From assembly GCA_963763085.1 (NCBI GenBank), contig CAVXNB010000001.1, positions 930,001-994,000 on the forward strand: 64,000 bases of DNA, written 5' to 3'. This DNA comes from CAVXNB01 sp963763085 (GTDB lineage Bacteria; Actinomycetota; Acidimicrobiia; Acidimicrobiales; Bog-793). Position numbers and translations under genes: made by a program. Below, piece after piece: positions 25,583 to 34,931 of the stretch. Position 1 is the first letter of the stretch; the number at the start of each line of letters is the position of its first letter. The notes beneath the pieces were generated by a model, which did no database searches, was not told where the DNA came from, and saw only the letters and a list, made by a program, of their open reading frames with translations.

Positions 25583-26247
25583 GCGGCCAGCAGGCAGTAG
25601 CCGACACCGCGGTGGGTGTCGATCCGGACGTGGGCGCCGGACAGCTTCGATCGGAGGCGGGCGACGTGAACGTCGATGGTGTTCGAGCCGAGAGCGTCGG
25701 CCTCGTCCTGCCAGACCTGGAGTGCGATGGATCGTCGGGTCACCACAGCAGGCGAGCGCCTCAACAGGGCCTCGAGGATACCGAGCTCGATCTGGGTGAG
25801 GCTGATCGCGTTGCCGCCTGCTCTGACCGCCCGCGTGGCCGGGTCGTAGACGAGATCACCGACCGCGAGGATCGGCTGGTGGGTCTCAGCGGGCCGGCGT
25901 TGCAGCGCTCGCAACCGGGCCAGGAGCTCGGGGAAGTCGAACGGCTTCACCATGTAGTCGTCGACACCTTCGTCGAGTCCGAGGACGCGGTCGGTCGGGA
26001 GGTCTCGAGCCGTGAGCATGAGGACCGGCAGCCCCGCACCCGCGCGACGCAGCGACTGCACGACCTCGATCCCGCTCATGACGGGCATCCGCCAGTCGAG
26101 GACGGCGACGTCGTACTCGTAGGCCGCAAGGTACGCCAGCGCGTCCGAGCCGCTAGAGACGCTGTCGACGACGTACCCGGCCCTCTGCAGCCCCCGCTCC
26201 AGCACCGACCTGAGGGCGTCGTCGTCCTCGGCCACGAGAACCCTCAT
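25579..26247 (-). CDS. OmpR-family response regulator
   Basis: This 222-residue regulator has a receiver domain (residues 1-115) with the acidic pocket AEDDD, phospho-acceptor Asp51 in VAVLDWRMP, the switch residue in MLTARD and Lys in MVKPFDF. The C-terminal OmpR/PhoB winged helix follows, with NTIDVHVARLRSKL and RIDTHRGVGYCL. It is the first gene of the two-component operon, coupled to the kinase by ATGA. It is divergent from the diguanylate cyclase gene, which it might control, though no site is recognised in the 108-bp gap. Confidence 0.94.
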   Translation of the reverse strand: MRVLVAEDDDALRSVLERGLQRAGYVVDSVSSGSDALAYLAAYEYDVAVLDWRMPVMSGIEVVQSLRRAGAGLPVLMLTARDLPTDRVLGLDEGVDDYMVKPFDFPELLARLRALQRRPAETHQPILAVGDLVYDPATRAVRAGGNAISLTQIELGILEALLRRSPAVVTRRSIALQVWQDEADALGSNTIDVHVARLRSKLSGAHVRIDTHRGVGYCLLAA

Positions 26248-26355
26248 CGCCCCTTGTTCTACCTGATCAAGCCCGCGAGCAGCTTTCGAGGTTAATCGCG
26301 ACGCCTTGCTAGCCGATACCTAAAGGGTGGCAATACCGCCGCGCCCCGGCATCCG

Positions 26356-27762
26356 GTGGCGACAGTGATCCAGATCGGCGGCCCCCGGGTGGCCGGCACG
26401 GCGCTGCGGGAGAGCGAAGCCCGCCTGCACGCCCTCCTCTCGTCACTCGACGATGTCGTGTTCGAGCTCGACGAGGACGGGATCTATTGCGGCGTCTGGA
26501 CCACCAACGAGGACCTGCTGGTAGCCCCGCGAGACGAGCACCTGGGCCGATCGGTTCGTGACGTCATCGGTGACGAGCTCGGCCTGCAGTTGCTCGATAT
26601 CATCCGCCGCGTCCTCGAGACGGGCTGCGTGGAGATCTGGGACTTCTGCCTCGACGTCCCCGCCGGCGCCCGCTGGTTCCAGGGGCGGCTCGCCCCGATC
26701 ACCGCCTCCGGGTCCGCCTCCGGCAGGGTCTGCCTTCTGGTTCGGGACACGACGGCGCAGAAGACGACCGAGCGGGAGATATCAAGACTTCTGTCTCGTG
26801 AGCAGCTGTTGAGCCGGTTGTCCGAGACTGTCCCGGTCGGCCTGTTCGAGATCGACACGACCGGTCGCGTGACGTTCACCAACGATCTGCTGCACTCGAT
26901 CGTCGGAAACGCCTCCGAGGCCACCATCGCGGGGTCCATGTCGTCGGTGGTGGCCGAGGACAGGCCGATCCTCGAGGCTGCTCTGGCCGCCGTACTGGCC
27001 GACGAGTTGGTGGACGATATCGAGATCAGGCTTCGTTTTGGGGAGGCGGATCCCGCCGGGCCGGCACTGGCGGCCCATGACGACGATCGCGTCTGCCTGT
27101 TGAGCCTGCGGGCACTCACCGACGCCGCAAGCGTCGTGACGGGCGCCGTCGGATGTCTCACCGATGTCACCGACCGTGTTCAGCTGCGACACGATCTCGA
27201 GACGAGAGCGTCGGTCGACCAGCTCACGTCCTGCCTGAACCGAGCGGCCTCGCTCGATCTCCTCGAGCGGACCACAGCGATGCCGGGCGCGGCCGGCGCC
27301 GGAACTGCCCTCATCTTCATCGATCTCGACCGCTTCAAGTCCGTGAACGACCGCTTCGGCCACGCAGCCGGGGACAGGCTCCTGGCAGCGGCCGCGCAAC
27401 GCCTACGCGACACCGTACGGGACTGCGACAACATCGGCCGGTTCGGCGGCGACGAGTTCCTCGTGATCTGTCCTCGCGTCGAGAGCTCGGCACAGGCGGT
27501 GGCGATCGCCGAGCGTATCGAGGAGGCGATGAGCACCACCATCGACGTCGGACCGGGCGCGGTCGAACTGCGGACCAGCGTCGGGGTCGCTTGGAGCACC
27601 GAACCGCTCGACGCCGACACCTTCATCGCACAGGCCGATAGCGCCATGTACCAATCGAAACGAAGACGCGGCAAGGGAGTCACACTCTTCACTCCCGCCA
27701 CCGACGGGGCAGCCCCGACGCCGTCGCGTCCGCCCCGAGTCCGCCGCACCGCCTCACGGTGA
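26356..27762 (+). CDS. PAS-PAS-GGDEF diguanylate cyclase
   Basis: This soluble 468-residue protein has two PAS-like sensor domains (about residues 15-135 and 150-275) and a C-terminal GGDEF domain (about 285-445). The active-site GGDEF is intact in RFGGDEFLVI near residues 364-368. The product-inhibition site RDCD lies five residues upstream, so c-di-GMP feedback is expected. LIFIDLDRFKSVNDRFGH carries the substrate-binding Asp/Asn. No transmembrane helix is seen. The GTG start lacks a clear ribosome site. It is divergent from the two-component operon. A GAF-EAL phosphodiesterase lies at 45202-46557. Confidence 0.92.
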   Translation: MATVIQIGGPRVAGTALRESEARLHALLSSLDDVVFELDEDGIYCGVWTTNEDLLVAPRDEHLGRSVRDVIGDELGLQLLDIIRRVLETGCVEIWDFCLDVPAGARWFQGRLAPITASGSASGRVCLLVRDTTAQKTTEREISRLLSREQLLSRLSETVPVGLFEIDTTGRVTFTNDLLHSIVGNASEATIAGSMSSVVAEDRPILEAALAAVLADELVDDIEIRLRFGEADPAGPALAAHDDDRVCLLSLRALTDAASVVTGAVGCLTDVTDRVQLRHDLETRASVDQLTSCLNRAASLDLLERTTAMPGAAGAGTALIFIDLDRFKSVNDRFGHAAGDRLLAAAAQRLRDTVRDCDNIGRFGGDEFLVICPRVESSAQAVAIAERIEEAMSTTIDVGPGAVELRTSVGVAWSTEPLDADTFIAQADSAMYQSKRRRGKGVTLFTPATDGAAPTPSRPPRVRRTASR

Positions 27763-27765
27763 GGC

Positions 27766-28587
27766 TCACCCGGCAGGCGGTCCCGCCGTCAGTCGCTCGT
27801 GAACCTCCTGCATGCGCTCAACGGAGTGATGAGGCATCTCCCAGCGCGTCTCCAGCCACCAGGTGCAGCCTGCCTCACGCCAAGGAGCGACGAGCGCGCC
27901 TGCGGCGGCAGGGTCGTCGGCCGGCGTCTCGCCTTCGGCGACGACGTCGATATCGGGCCTGGCGCCACGCTCGGCGAGCCACGCTCGCAGAGCGCGCACA
28001 TCCTCCGGGGACTTGTCGCGCCCCGCGAGTTGGTACTGCGGCACGATGCCGTCACAACGCAGGACGCGTTGCATCGAGCGCGGCCTCGGCCAGAGGCCTA
28101 CCACCCAGATCGGAATCGGGTCCTGGACGGCGCGGCCCACCTCCGCCAGGTCGGCGCGCTCGGACTCGTAGTCGTAGTGGCGACCGTGGAACGAGGCCTG
28201 CCCGGCCCAGAGCGCCCGGATCAGGTCGATACCCTCGTCGAGCCGTTCCGCTCGTCCTCGAAGATCGGTGACCTCCCCCGTGGAGGGAAGCTCGGTCTCA
28301 ATCGCTCCCAGCCCGACCGCGAGGATCGCCCGGCCGGCCGAGATCTGATCCAGCGTCACGGCCTGGCTCGCGACTTTCCAGGGGCGCCTCCAGGGCAAGG
28401 GCGTGAGCATCGTGCCCAAGCGAAGACGTGTCGTGCGGGCCGCGATCGCGCCCAGCAGCACCCAGGCGTCCACTCCGTAGGCCGCCTCCCAGACGAATAC
28501 ACCGTCCCAACCCGACTGCTCGGCGACGATCGCCTGCTCGAACTGCTGGCTCGCGGTGCCGCCGGGGAGGACGATTCCGAAGTTCAT
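27766..28587 (-). CDS. LLM-class flavin-dependent oxidoreductase
   Basis: This 273-residue luciferase-like TIM barrel starts NFGIVLPGGTASQQFEQA and contains WDGVFVWEA, AARTTRLRLGTMLTPLPWRRP and GRAILAVGLGAIETEL, all typical of the group. The cofactor may be FMN or F420. It is diverged from the LLM enzyme at 8481-9359. It stands alone, convergent with the diguanylate cyclase (3-bp gap), and upstream of it lies the second copy of the nested palindrome. Substrate is unknown. Confidence 0.85.
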   Translation of the reverse strand: MNFGIVLPGGTASQQFEQAIVAEQSGWDGVFVWEAAYGVDAWVLLGAIAARTTRLRLGTMLTPLPWRRPWKVASQAVTLDQISAGRAILAVGLGAIETELPSTGEVTDLRGRAERLDEGIDLIRALWAGQASFHGRHYDYESERADLAEVGRAVQDPIPIWVVGLWPRPRSMQRVLRCDGIVPQYQLAGRDKSPEDVRALRAWLAERGARPDIDVVAEGETPADDPAAAGALVAPWREAGCTWWLETRWEMPHHSVERMQEVHERLTAGPPAG

Positions 28588-28649
28588 GGTCTTGTGATCC
28601 TCCTTGACGATCGTCGTCAGTGTTTCAGCTCTCTCTGTCGGGTGTATCC

Positions 28650-28729
28650 GAATTTGTTCGAAACTTGCCTCTCATCCAGATTGTGACCAGTCGCAATCTG
28701 CTTTGGAGGCAAGTTTGCGCAGAAATTGA
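28650..28729. repeat. Nested palindromic element, copy B
   Basis: The inner inverted repeat spans 28678-28699 (arms AGATTGTGAC and GTCGCAATCT, one G-T type mismatch, centre CA). Spacers are 6 bases on each side. Outer arms CTTGCCTC (28664-28671) and GAGGCAAG (28706-28713) match perfectly, and AATT-containing ends extend the symmetry. It lies in the divergent gap between the LLM gene and the YbaK gene. Confidence 0.87.
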
Positions 28730-28765
28730 ACTCACCCCGACGCCGGCGGATGCAACGATGGCGGG

Positions 28766-29326
28766 ATGAGCACCTCCGAGATGGGCACCTACGAGCTCGG
28801 CACGCTCTCGACCGTTCCGGCCTCCCTCCGGCCGGATCTGCTGGCGGGCCCAACCCAGACTGCGCTCACCCAGACGGGCCGCCTGCTCGAGAGCGTCGGC
28901 GTGGTCGAGATCGATCCGGCGGTGTCGGACACGGCCGCCACCCAGCAGGAGTACGGGCTGCAACCCGACATGCTCGCCAACTGCGTCGTAGTCGGGGGCA
29001 AGCGCGAGGGAGCCGAGCGCTTCGCGGCATGTGTCGTGCTGGCGACCACTCGTGCGGACGTCAACGGGGTGGTGAGGAGGAGACTGGATGTTCGCAAGGC
29101 GTCGTTTCTCGTGATGGACCGTGCGGTCGAATTGACGGGCATGGAGTACGGCGGGATCACGCCGATCGGCCTGCCGAGTGATTGGCCCGTGCTGGTCGAC
29201 AGCCGCGTGGTCGACGCCGAGCTTGTCGTGATCGGATCCGGCGTGCGCCGCTCGAAGCTCGTGCTCCCCGGCGCGCTCTTGGCCGAGCTGCCGAAGGCCG
29301 AGATCATCGAGGGCCTTGCCGGCTAG
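28766..29326 (+). CDS. YbaK/ProX-type aminoacyl-tRNA deacylase family protein
   Basis: This 186-residue protein has the YbaK/EbsC fold that hydrolyses mischarged aminoacyl-tRNAs. Signature segments are NCVVVGGKREGAERFAACVVL, TRADVNGVVRRRLDVRKASF (conserved Lys) and TGMEYGGITPIGLP. Free-standing members correct Ala-, Cys- or Ser-tRNA(Pro). The ATG at 28766 is well placed. The gene appears monocistronic, lying between a dispersed palindrome and the broken lipoprotein gene. Confidence 0.87.
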   Translation: MSTSEMGTYELGTLSTVPASLRPDLLAGPTQTALTQTGRLLESVGVVEIDPAVSDTAATQQEYGLQPDMLANCVVVGGKREGAERFAACVVLATTRADVNGVVRRRLDVRKASFLVMDRAVELTGMEYGGITPIGLPSDWPVLVDSRVVDAELVVIGSGVRRSKLVLPGALLAELPKAEIIEGLAG

Positions 29327-29462
29327 GGCTCGGTCCTGCGGTTTCGAGCCCTGCACTCAATCAGATCGACTTACGAACCGATACTCATGTCGTCGCCGAA
29401 TTGGCGCGAAGCTGTGGCGGGAGGCACCAGATCCATGTTCTTGAACATCGACCAAGCCCTGA

Positions 29463-30223
29463 CGTTTCCGAGCCCGTCGCGCTGCCACGGGAATTGTCGT
29501 CATTGCGCTGGCACTGGGTGGGCTCGGGCTCAGCGGGTGCAGCATCGTGAGGGCCGTCAAGAAGATCGCTCACAACGTCGAAGCCAACAAGGCGACCATG
29601 AGCGCGTTCACTACCAATATGAAATCGAGCGAGGCGACCCCGTTCCAGGCGACCTACGTCACGACCGGCAGCTCCCCGACGACGGTGGTGTACGCAGTGC
29701 AGCCACCGAAGGATCTCTCGTTCACCGAGACCCCGTCGGGTGGCAACAGCGGTGGCAACACCCCACGCTCAGCGTCATCGTGAATTCCTCGGGTGCGTAT
29801 ACCTGTACCCCGCCAGCCGAGGGAGCGGGTTCCAGCGCCGTGTGGTCGTGCAACCAATATCCGGCCGTCAACTCCGCCAGTGAGGCAAAGATCCTCGACT
29901 TCTACACGCCGGCTCACTGGATCACGTTCCTGAACGACTTTTCGCTCGCCGCCGGCTTTGCAGGCGACAAGGTCTCGAAGTCGACCAAGACGGTGAACGG
30001 ATTCAACATGAGCTGCGTCGACTTCGTCGCATCGGGTGTCGCTGGCACGAGCACGATCTGCACGACCTCGCAAGGCATCCTGGGCTACGTGAAGGTCGCC
30101 TCGGACTCGACGAGCTTCGAGATCAAGAGCTACTCGCCGTCGCCTCAGGCATCACTGTTCGCGTTGCCGGCGGGTGCGAAGGTCACGGTCGTCAACGTGA
30201 CGACCACCACTACTGCCGGCTAG
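29463..30223 (+). CDS. Secreted lipoprotein, frameshifted
   Basis: A lipoprotein signal is readable (charged RARRAAT, hydrophobic stretch, lipobox LSGC, then SIVRAVKKIAHNVEANKATM). No ATG, GTG or TTG is in frame upstream of it after the TGA at 29460, so the start is lost or lies in another frame (ATG at 29435). The frame ends at 29783, but clear coding sequence continues in the -1 frame from about 29770 (PTLSVIVNSSGAY...) to the stop at 30223. One extra C in the CCCC run near 29762-29765 would join them. The mature part has several Cys, is rich in Ser/Thr and ends in a run of Thr. I do not recognise the family. Confidence 0.6.
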
Positions 30224-31799
30224 TTCCGATCGCTCGGTGCACCGAGCTGACCGCGCTGGCGCCCTCCCCGACGGCCGCTGCGACCCGTTTCATCGAACCA
30301 CGACGGATGTCGCCCGCCGCGAACACCCCCGGAACGCTGGTCTCGAACGGCAGCGGCGAACGTCCCAGCAGCGCAAAGCGCTCGGCTGAGTCCTCCGGGA
30401 CGTCGTGGTCGGTGAGGACGAACCCATCTTCGTCGAGCGCCACTCCGTGGAGCCACTCGCTGCACGGCGTGGCGCCGATGAAACAGAAGAGACCCTGGCA
30501 GGGCACCTCTTTCCGATCGCCCGTCTTCCGATCGGCCAGCGTCGCGCTCATCAGCCTGGAGTCCCCGCCCAACGCCACGACCTCGGTGCCGAGATGAACC
30601 TCGACCCGCGGATCGGCGAGCACCCGATCAGCCAGGTAACGCGACATCCCGGAGAGGATGTCGTCACCGCGGATCACAAGATGCACGCGGCCGACATGGG
30701 CCGCAAGGAACTCTGCCGCTTGTCCGGCCGAGTTCGCGCCTCCGACCACCACGACCTCGGCTCCCTCGCACGATTTGGAGTCCAACGCAGTCGCCGAGTA
30801 ACGGATGCTGCCGACCGCCTCGAACTCGGACCATCGGTCGAGATCCAGTTTCCGATACCGAGCTCCGCTCGAAACGATCACGGCGTGCGTCGGCACCTCC
30901 GTGCCGTCGGACAGCGTGACCACGAGCCGGCCGTCGACCTGCAGGGACTCAGCCACGCACGGGCTCGTGATGAGCGCACCGAACTTCTGCGCCTGGATGA
31001 GGGCTTTCGCCGACAGTTCGGCGCCGGACAAACCGGAAGGAAAGCCCAGGTAGTTCTCGATGCGCGAGCTCGCTGCAGCTTGACCGCCGACTGCATTCGC
31101 GTCGAAGAGCACCGTATCGAGGCCCTCGGAGGCTCCATAGACGGCGGCTGCAAGACCGGCTGGTCCACCGCCGACGACCACGAGATCGAAGTGGCGCTCG
31201 CCCACAGCCCGATAGGACAACCCGAGATTCTCGGAGAGCTTTCCCGGTGTGGCGTTCCTGATCACGTCGTTCGGAGTCACCGCTACGGGCAGGTCACTGG
31301 TGCCGACGTCGAGCGCAGCCATCAGCTCGTCGCCCTCGGGGCTTCCGACTTCGATCCACGTGTGGGGCAGGATCTGGCGCGCCGCCCAGTTGCGTAGCGC
31401 CAAGCCTTCGGCAGACTGTGCCGATCCGATCAGCTCGATGCTGCGTGCTCCGTCGCCGGTGAGCAGGATCTGACGCCTGGCCATGAATGCTTCGAGAATC
31501 ACCTCGGAGAGCTCGGCGTCCTCGGCCATGAAGCGGCGGAACCGGTCCCGTGGGACGCGGCGCACCTGACCGTCCTTCGTCACCCTCGCGGTCAGGTACG
31601 AGGCCTGGCCGGTCAGCATGTTGAGCTCACCGAGGAATCGACCGGGCCCGTGCGTGACGACGACCTGCTCTGGCGACCCCGGGCCGGCGGTCCGAACCAG
31701 CATCTCCACCTCGCCGGACTCGATGAACACCCAGTCGTAATCGAGATCGCCAGCATGAAACAGCACGTCGCCGGCGTGGACGTCCTCCGCCTCGGCCAA
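30210..31799 (-). CDS. Thioredoxin reductase-like flavoprotein with cyclic-nucleotide-binding domain
   Basis: This is a fusion of about 530 residues. Residues 1-110 form a CNB (CRP-like) sensor, with GDVLFHAGDLDYDWVFIESGEVEML and FLGELNMLTG. The rest is a thioredoxin reductase-like flavoenzyme, with GGGPAGLAAAVYGASEG (FAD), VVVGGANSAGQAAEFLA (NADPH) and GVFAAGDIRRGS. The redox CxxC seen in true TrxB between the nucleotide domains is not evident. TTG at 31799 is the longest start in this frame, but an ATG at 31872 in the neighbouring frame reads SVGPSYDTAFPIL, the expected N-terminus, so a +1 shift near 31830 probably truncates it. Confidence 0.85.
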   Translation of the reverse strand: MAEAEDVHAGDVLFHAGDLDYDWVFIESGEVEMLVRTAGPGSPEQVVVTHGPGRFLGELNMLTGQASYLTARVTKDGQVRRVPRDRFRRFMAEDAELSEVILEAFMARRQILLTGDGARSIELIGSAQSAEGLALRNWAARQILPHTWIEVGSPEGDELMAALDVGTSDLPVAVTPNDVIRNATPGKLSENLGLSYRAVGERHFDLVVVGGGPAGLAAAVYGASEGLDTVLFDANAVGGQAAASSRIENYLGFPSGLSGAELSAKALIQAQKFGALITSPCVAESLQVDGRLVVTLSDGTEVPTHAVIVSSGARYRKLDLDRWSEFEAVGSIRYSATALDSKSCEGAEVVVVGGANSAGQAAEFLAAHVGRVHLVIRGDDILSGMSRYLADRVLADPRVEVHLGTEVVALGGDSRLMSATLADRKTGDRKEVPCQGLFCFIGATPCSEWLHGVALDEDGFVLTDHDVPEDSAERFALLGRSPLPFETSVPGVFAAGDIRRGSMKRVAAAVGEGASAVSSVHRAIGTSRQ

Positions 31800-31932
31800 T
31801 GCGCGAATGCGTTGCGCGTAATCCTCGCTGCAGGATCGGAAACGCAGTGTCGTACGAGGGCCCGACGCTCATCGGGGCCACCCTAACCAAGCCGGCCGCA
31901 TGAAGCCGCCGCCCGTGCGCCAAGATCAGGGC

Positions 31933-34851
31933 ATGCTCGACCCGCTGTCGCTCGGCCGCTCCGTGGTCGTCGGGCCGGGTGACGCCGCGCCCCGTGAGTG
32001 GTCGTCGTGTGAGCGGATCCGGGTCGGCGCGGTGAACCCTGCGACGGCGGATGAGCTCGGGGCGGCCTGGCGCGAGCGACGCTCGCTCATCGTCGAGCTC
32101 GTGCCCGGTCTCGGGCTCGACGATCCCGAAGCTCCGCCCCCCGAGGCCGTTACCGGCCTGCAGCCGTGGGAGTGGTCGGCGGATCTCGACCTCGTGGCCG
32201 AACGCCTGCACCACGGAGTGTGGGCCAACTCCATGGACGCTCGGCACGGCACGTCGAGCCGCCGATGGCGTTGGGCCGACGTCGCTTGCCGACTTGGTGC
32301 CTCCCGCATCGACGGCGAAGCCGACGTCGTGGGACCGGACGGCACCCCAGCGGTCTGCGACGGCGGACCACTCGATGCCTCGCTCCCGAGCCGCGTCGGG
32401 ATGGCGGTCATTCACCGGATCTCGCTCGAGCACGGGTCGCTCCGCCCGCTCGGCGCGAGCGACCCGGTTGGCATCCCGCTGGCGCCGGACCAGCTCGAAG
32501 CCGTGGCGGAGCCGAAAGCCGTCGCCCGCGTCATCGCGCCTGCCGGCTCGGGCAAGACAAGGGTGCTGACCGAACGGGCTCGGCTCCTTCTCCGGGGATG
32601 GGGCCTGCCTCCGGCCGCATTGGCCCTGGTCGCGTACAACACGAGGGCAGCGAACGAGATGCGTGGGCGTCTCTCTGACCTCGCCGACGTCCGGGTGCGG
32701 ACGCTGAATGCCCTCGGACTGCGCTTGTGCGGCGACCGGTCGACCATCGAGGAGGTCGAAGTTCGGCGCTTGCTCGCAGGGCTCGTCGCATTTCCGAAGC
32801 GGGCCGAGACCGACCCGGCGGCACCGTGGATCACCGCCCTCGGACGAGTCCGGCTCGGGCTCGCCGGCCCGCCCGCCGTCGAGGACGAGCTTCCCGACGT
32901 CTCCGATCTCGACCGCGTCGCCCGTGACTACCGGGCTCAGCTCGCCGATCGGGGCGTCGTCGACTTCGACGAGCAGGTCACCGGCGCCATCGAGCGTCTG
33001 CTCGGCGATCCTGCCTTCCGGCTGCGGAGCCAGCGCTTCGCCCGAGTGCTGCTCGTCGACGAGTTCCAGGACCTCACGCCGGCGCATCTGCTTCTCATCA
33101 GGTTGCTCACCGGGCCGGCCGGCGCCGTGTTCGGGGTCGGTGACGACGACCAGACCATCTACGGCTACGCCGGTGCTTCGCCGCGCTGGCTGGTGGACTT
33201 CGGCGACTGGTTTCCTGGCGCGGCGTTGCACTCGCTCGAGGTCAACTACCGATGCCCGGCTTCCGTGGTGACCGCAGCGTCGAACCTGTTGACCCGCAAC
33301 GCCGTCCGGGTCCCGAAGCTGATCCGCGCAGCCGCTCCGGACTCCGGGTTGGGCCAAGGCGGCCGTGAACGCGAAGGCCTCTTGATCCTCCTGGGCGAGG
33401 ATGGTCCGGCGACCCGGAGCGCGAAGCGGGTGCGCGATCTGCTCGATGAGGGTGTTGCTCCCCTCGACGTGGCGGTGCTCGCACGCGTCAACGCTTCGCT
33501 GGCGCCAGTGCAAGTGCTGCTCCGCAACGCCGGGGTGCCGGTCGCGGGAGGAGTGAGCCAGCGGTTCCTGCAGCGTGGCGGTGTGCGGGCGGCGCTGGCG
33601 TGGCTGGCGATTGCAAGCGCGCCAGCGCGGTCGCTCCCCGGCCCGGTGCTACGAGAGGTGGCGCGGCGCCCCAAGCGCGGCCTGAGCGCCGGCCTTCTCG
33701 ACCTGGTCGCCAAGCAGCGTTCCACAGACGGTTTGCGCAGCCTTGCCGGCTGGCTCGACGGCAAGGGCAGCGCCAGGGAGGCCGGCAAGGTGCGAGACCT
33801 CGCGGAGGATGTGGAGATCGTTCGCAACACAGCCGGACGCGGGACCACGGCCGGCGTGCTGTCCGTGCTGCGGACCCGCATCGGCGACGGCGGGCTTGAC
33901 GCGAGCGCGACGGCGCTCGACCGATGGAGCCAGGGCGCGATCTCAGCCCACGGTGACGATCTCGACGCCCTCGTGGAGTTGGCGGAGTTCGAGGGCGATC
34001 CGAGCCGGTTTGCTGTGTGGCTCTCGGATCACCTGAGCGCCCCAGCCGACGATGACGGGGTCACGCTGGCGTCGATCCACGCGGTGAAGGGCAGGGAATG
34101 GCCGCACGTCGTCCTGCACCACGCCACCGCCGGCCTGTTGCCACACCGGTTGGCCGAGGACCTCGAGGAAGAGCGGCGCGTGTTCCACGTCGGCCTCACC
34201 CGCTGCCGGTCCAGCACGTCGATCGTGCCTGGGTTTCCGGTGTCTCCGTTTCTTCTCGAGCTCGAGACGCCCGGCGTGCCGGCGGCCGCTGGGGCCGCCG
34301 GGCGGGCGGCCGCCGGGGCCGCTGGGGCCGCTGGGACCGCTGGGCCAGCCGGGCGGGCGGCGACTGCGGGAACTGTCGCTGAGCGCCGGCTGCGCGGCGC
34401 CGGCTCCCGGACGTCGAAGCCACGCCAGCAAGAGACCGCAACGGCCGATATGGTCCCCGGACTCATCGGGTCACGGTTCACCCACCGTGGTCACGAGCAC
34501 GAGGTCGTGGAGATCACCGCCGGCGGGGTGCGAACGCTCGTCGCCGGGGGGCCGGCGACGATGACGATCGCGTTCGGCACAGCGGTGACCGTCGACGGCA
34601 GGCCGGCCGTGCTCGCCCATCCCCGTTATGCCGAGGCGTGGGAAGGGCTGCGTACCTGGCGGGCCGAGCGCTCACGAGCGGCGGGCAAGCCGGCGTTCGT
34701 CGTGTTCGACGACAAGACCCTCCGGCTCATCGCGGCCCTACTGCCGACCAACGAAGCTGGGCTGCTCGCCATCAGCGGTATCGGCCAGTTGAAGCTCGAG
34801 AGCTACGGTGACGAGCTCATCTCCCTTGCCGAGCAGCTCCGGGCCGGGTAG
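31933..34851 (+). CDS. UvrD/Rep-family ATP-dependent DNA helicase with HRDC domain
   Basis: This is a superfamily 1A helicase of about 972 residues. Walker A is APAGSGKTRV, motif II LLVDEFQDLTP, motif III GDDDQTIYGYAG, motif IV region LEVNYRCP, motif V TLASIHAVKGREW and motif VI EERRVFHVGLTRC. An Ala/Gly-rich linker (34279-34370) made of 9-base repeats joins a C-terminal HRDC domain (RLIAALLPTNEAGLLAISGIG). The roughly 180-residue N-terminal extension is not helicase-like. I chose ATG 31933 (LDPLSLGRSVVVGPG); 31900 is also in frame. It probably works in DNA repair, as in the actinobacterial UvrD2 group. Confidence 0.88.
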   Translation: MLDPLSLGRSVVVGPGDAAPREWSSCERIRVGAVNPATADELGAAWRERRSLIVELVPGLGLDDPEAPPPEAVTGLQPWEWSADLDLVAERLHHGVWANSMDARHGTSSRRWRWADVACRLGASRIDGEADVVGPDGTPAVCDGGPLDASLPSRVGMAVIHRISLEHGSLRPLGASDPVGIPLAPDQLEAVAEPKAVARVIAPAGSGKTRVLTERARLLLRGWGLPPAALALVAYNTRAANEMRGRLSDLADVRVRTLNALGLRLCGDRSTIEEVEVRRLLAGLVAFPKRAETDPAAPWITALGRVRLGLAGPPAVEDELPDVSDLDRVARDYRAQLADRGVVDFDEQVTGAIERLLGDPAFRLRSQRFARVLLVDEFQDLTPAHLLLIRLLTGPAGAVFGVGDDDQTIYGYAGASPRWLVDFGDWFPGAALHSLEVNYRCPASVVTAASNLLTRNAVRVPKLIRAAAPDSGLGQGGREREGLLILLGEDGPATRSAKRVRDLLDEGVAPLDVAVLARVNASLAPVQVLLRNAGVPVAGGVSQRFLQRGGVRAALAWLAIASAPARSLPGPVLREVARRPKRGLSAGLLDLVAKQRSTDGLRSLAGWLDGKGSAREAGKVRDLAEDVEIVRNTAGRGTTAGVLSVLRTRIGDGGLDASATALDRWSQGAISAHGDDLDALVELAEFEGDPSRFAVWLSDHLSAPADDDGVTLASIHAVKGREWPHVVLHHATAGLLPHRLAEDLEEERRVFHVGLTRCRSSTSIVPGFPVSPFLLELETPGVPAAAGAAGRAAAGAAGAAGTAGPAGRAATAGTVAERRLRGAGSRTSKPRQQETATADMVPGLIGSRFTHRGHEHEVVEITAGGVRTLVAGGPATMTIAFGTAVTVDGRPAVLAHPRYAEAWEGLRTWRAERSRAAGKPAFVVFDDKTLRLIAALLPTNEAGLLAISGIGQLKLESYGDELISLAEQLRAG

Positions 34852-34917
34852 CACCACGAAAGCCGAGGACGAGATCAGGGTTACACGAGGGGGCGACGAC
34901 GCCATGCGAGAGCCCGC

Positions 34918-34923
34918 TACCGT
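34918..34923 (+). promoter_or_regulatory. -10 element before the leaderless ABC exporter gene
   Basis: TACCGT (TANNNT type) ends 8 bp before the ATG at 34932, with no Shine-Dalgarno sequence between. This suggests a leaderless transcript for the ABC exporter operon. Confidence 0.35.
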
Positions 34924-34931
34924 TTTCACTC

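Noticed and set aside
31627..33513. 628-codon minus-strand open frame
   Set aside because: It is antisense to the helicase, whose motor motifs are intact.
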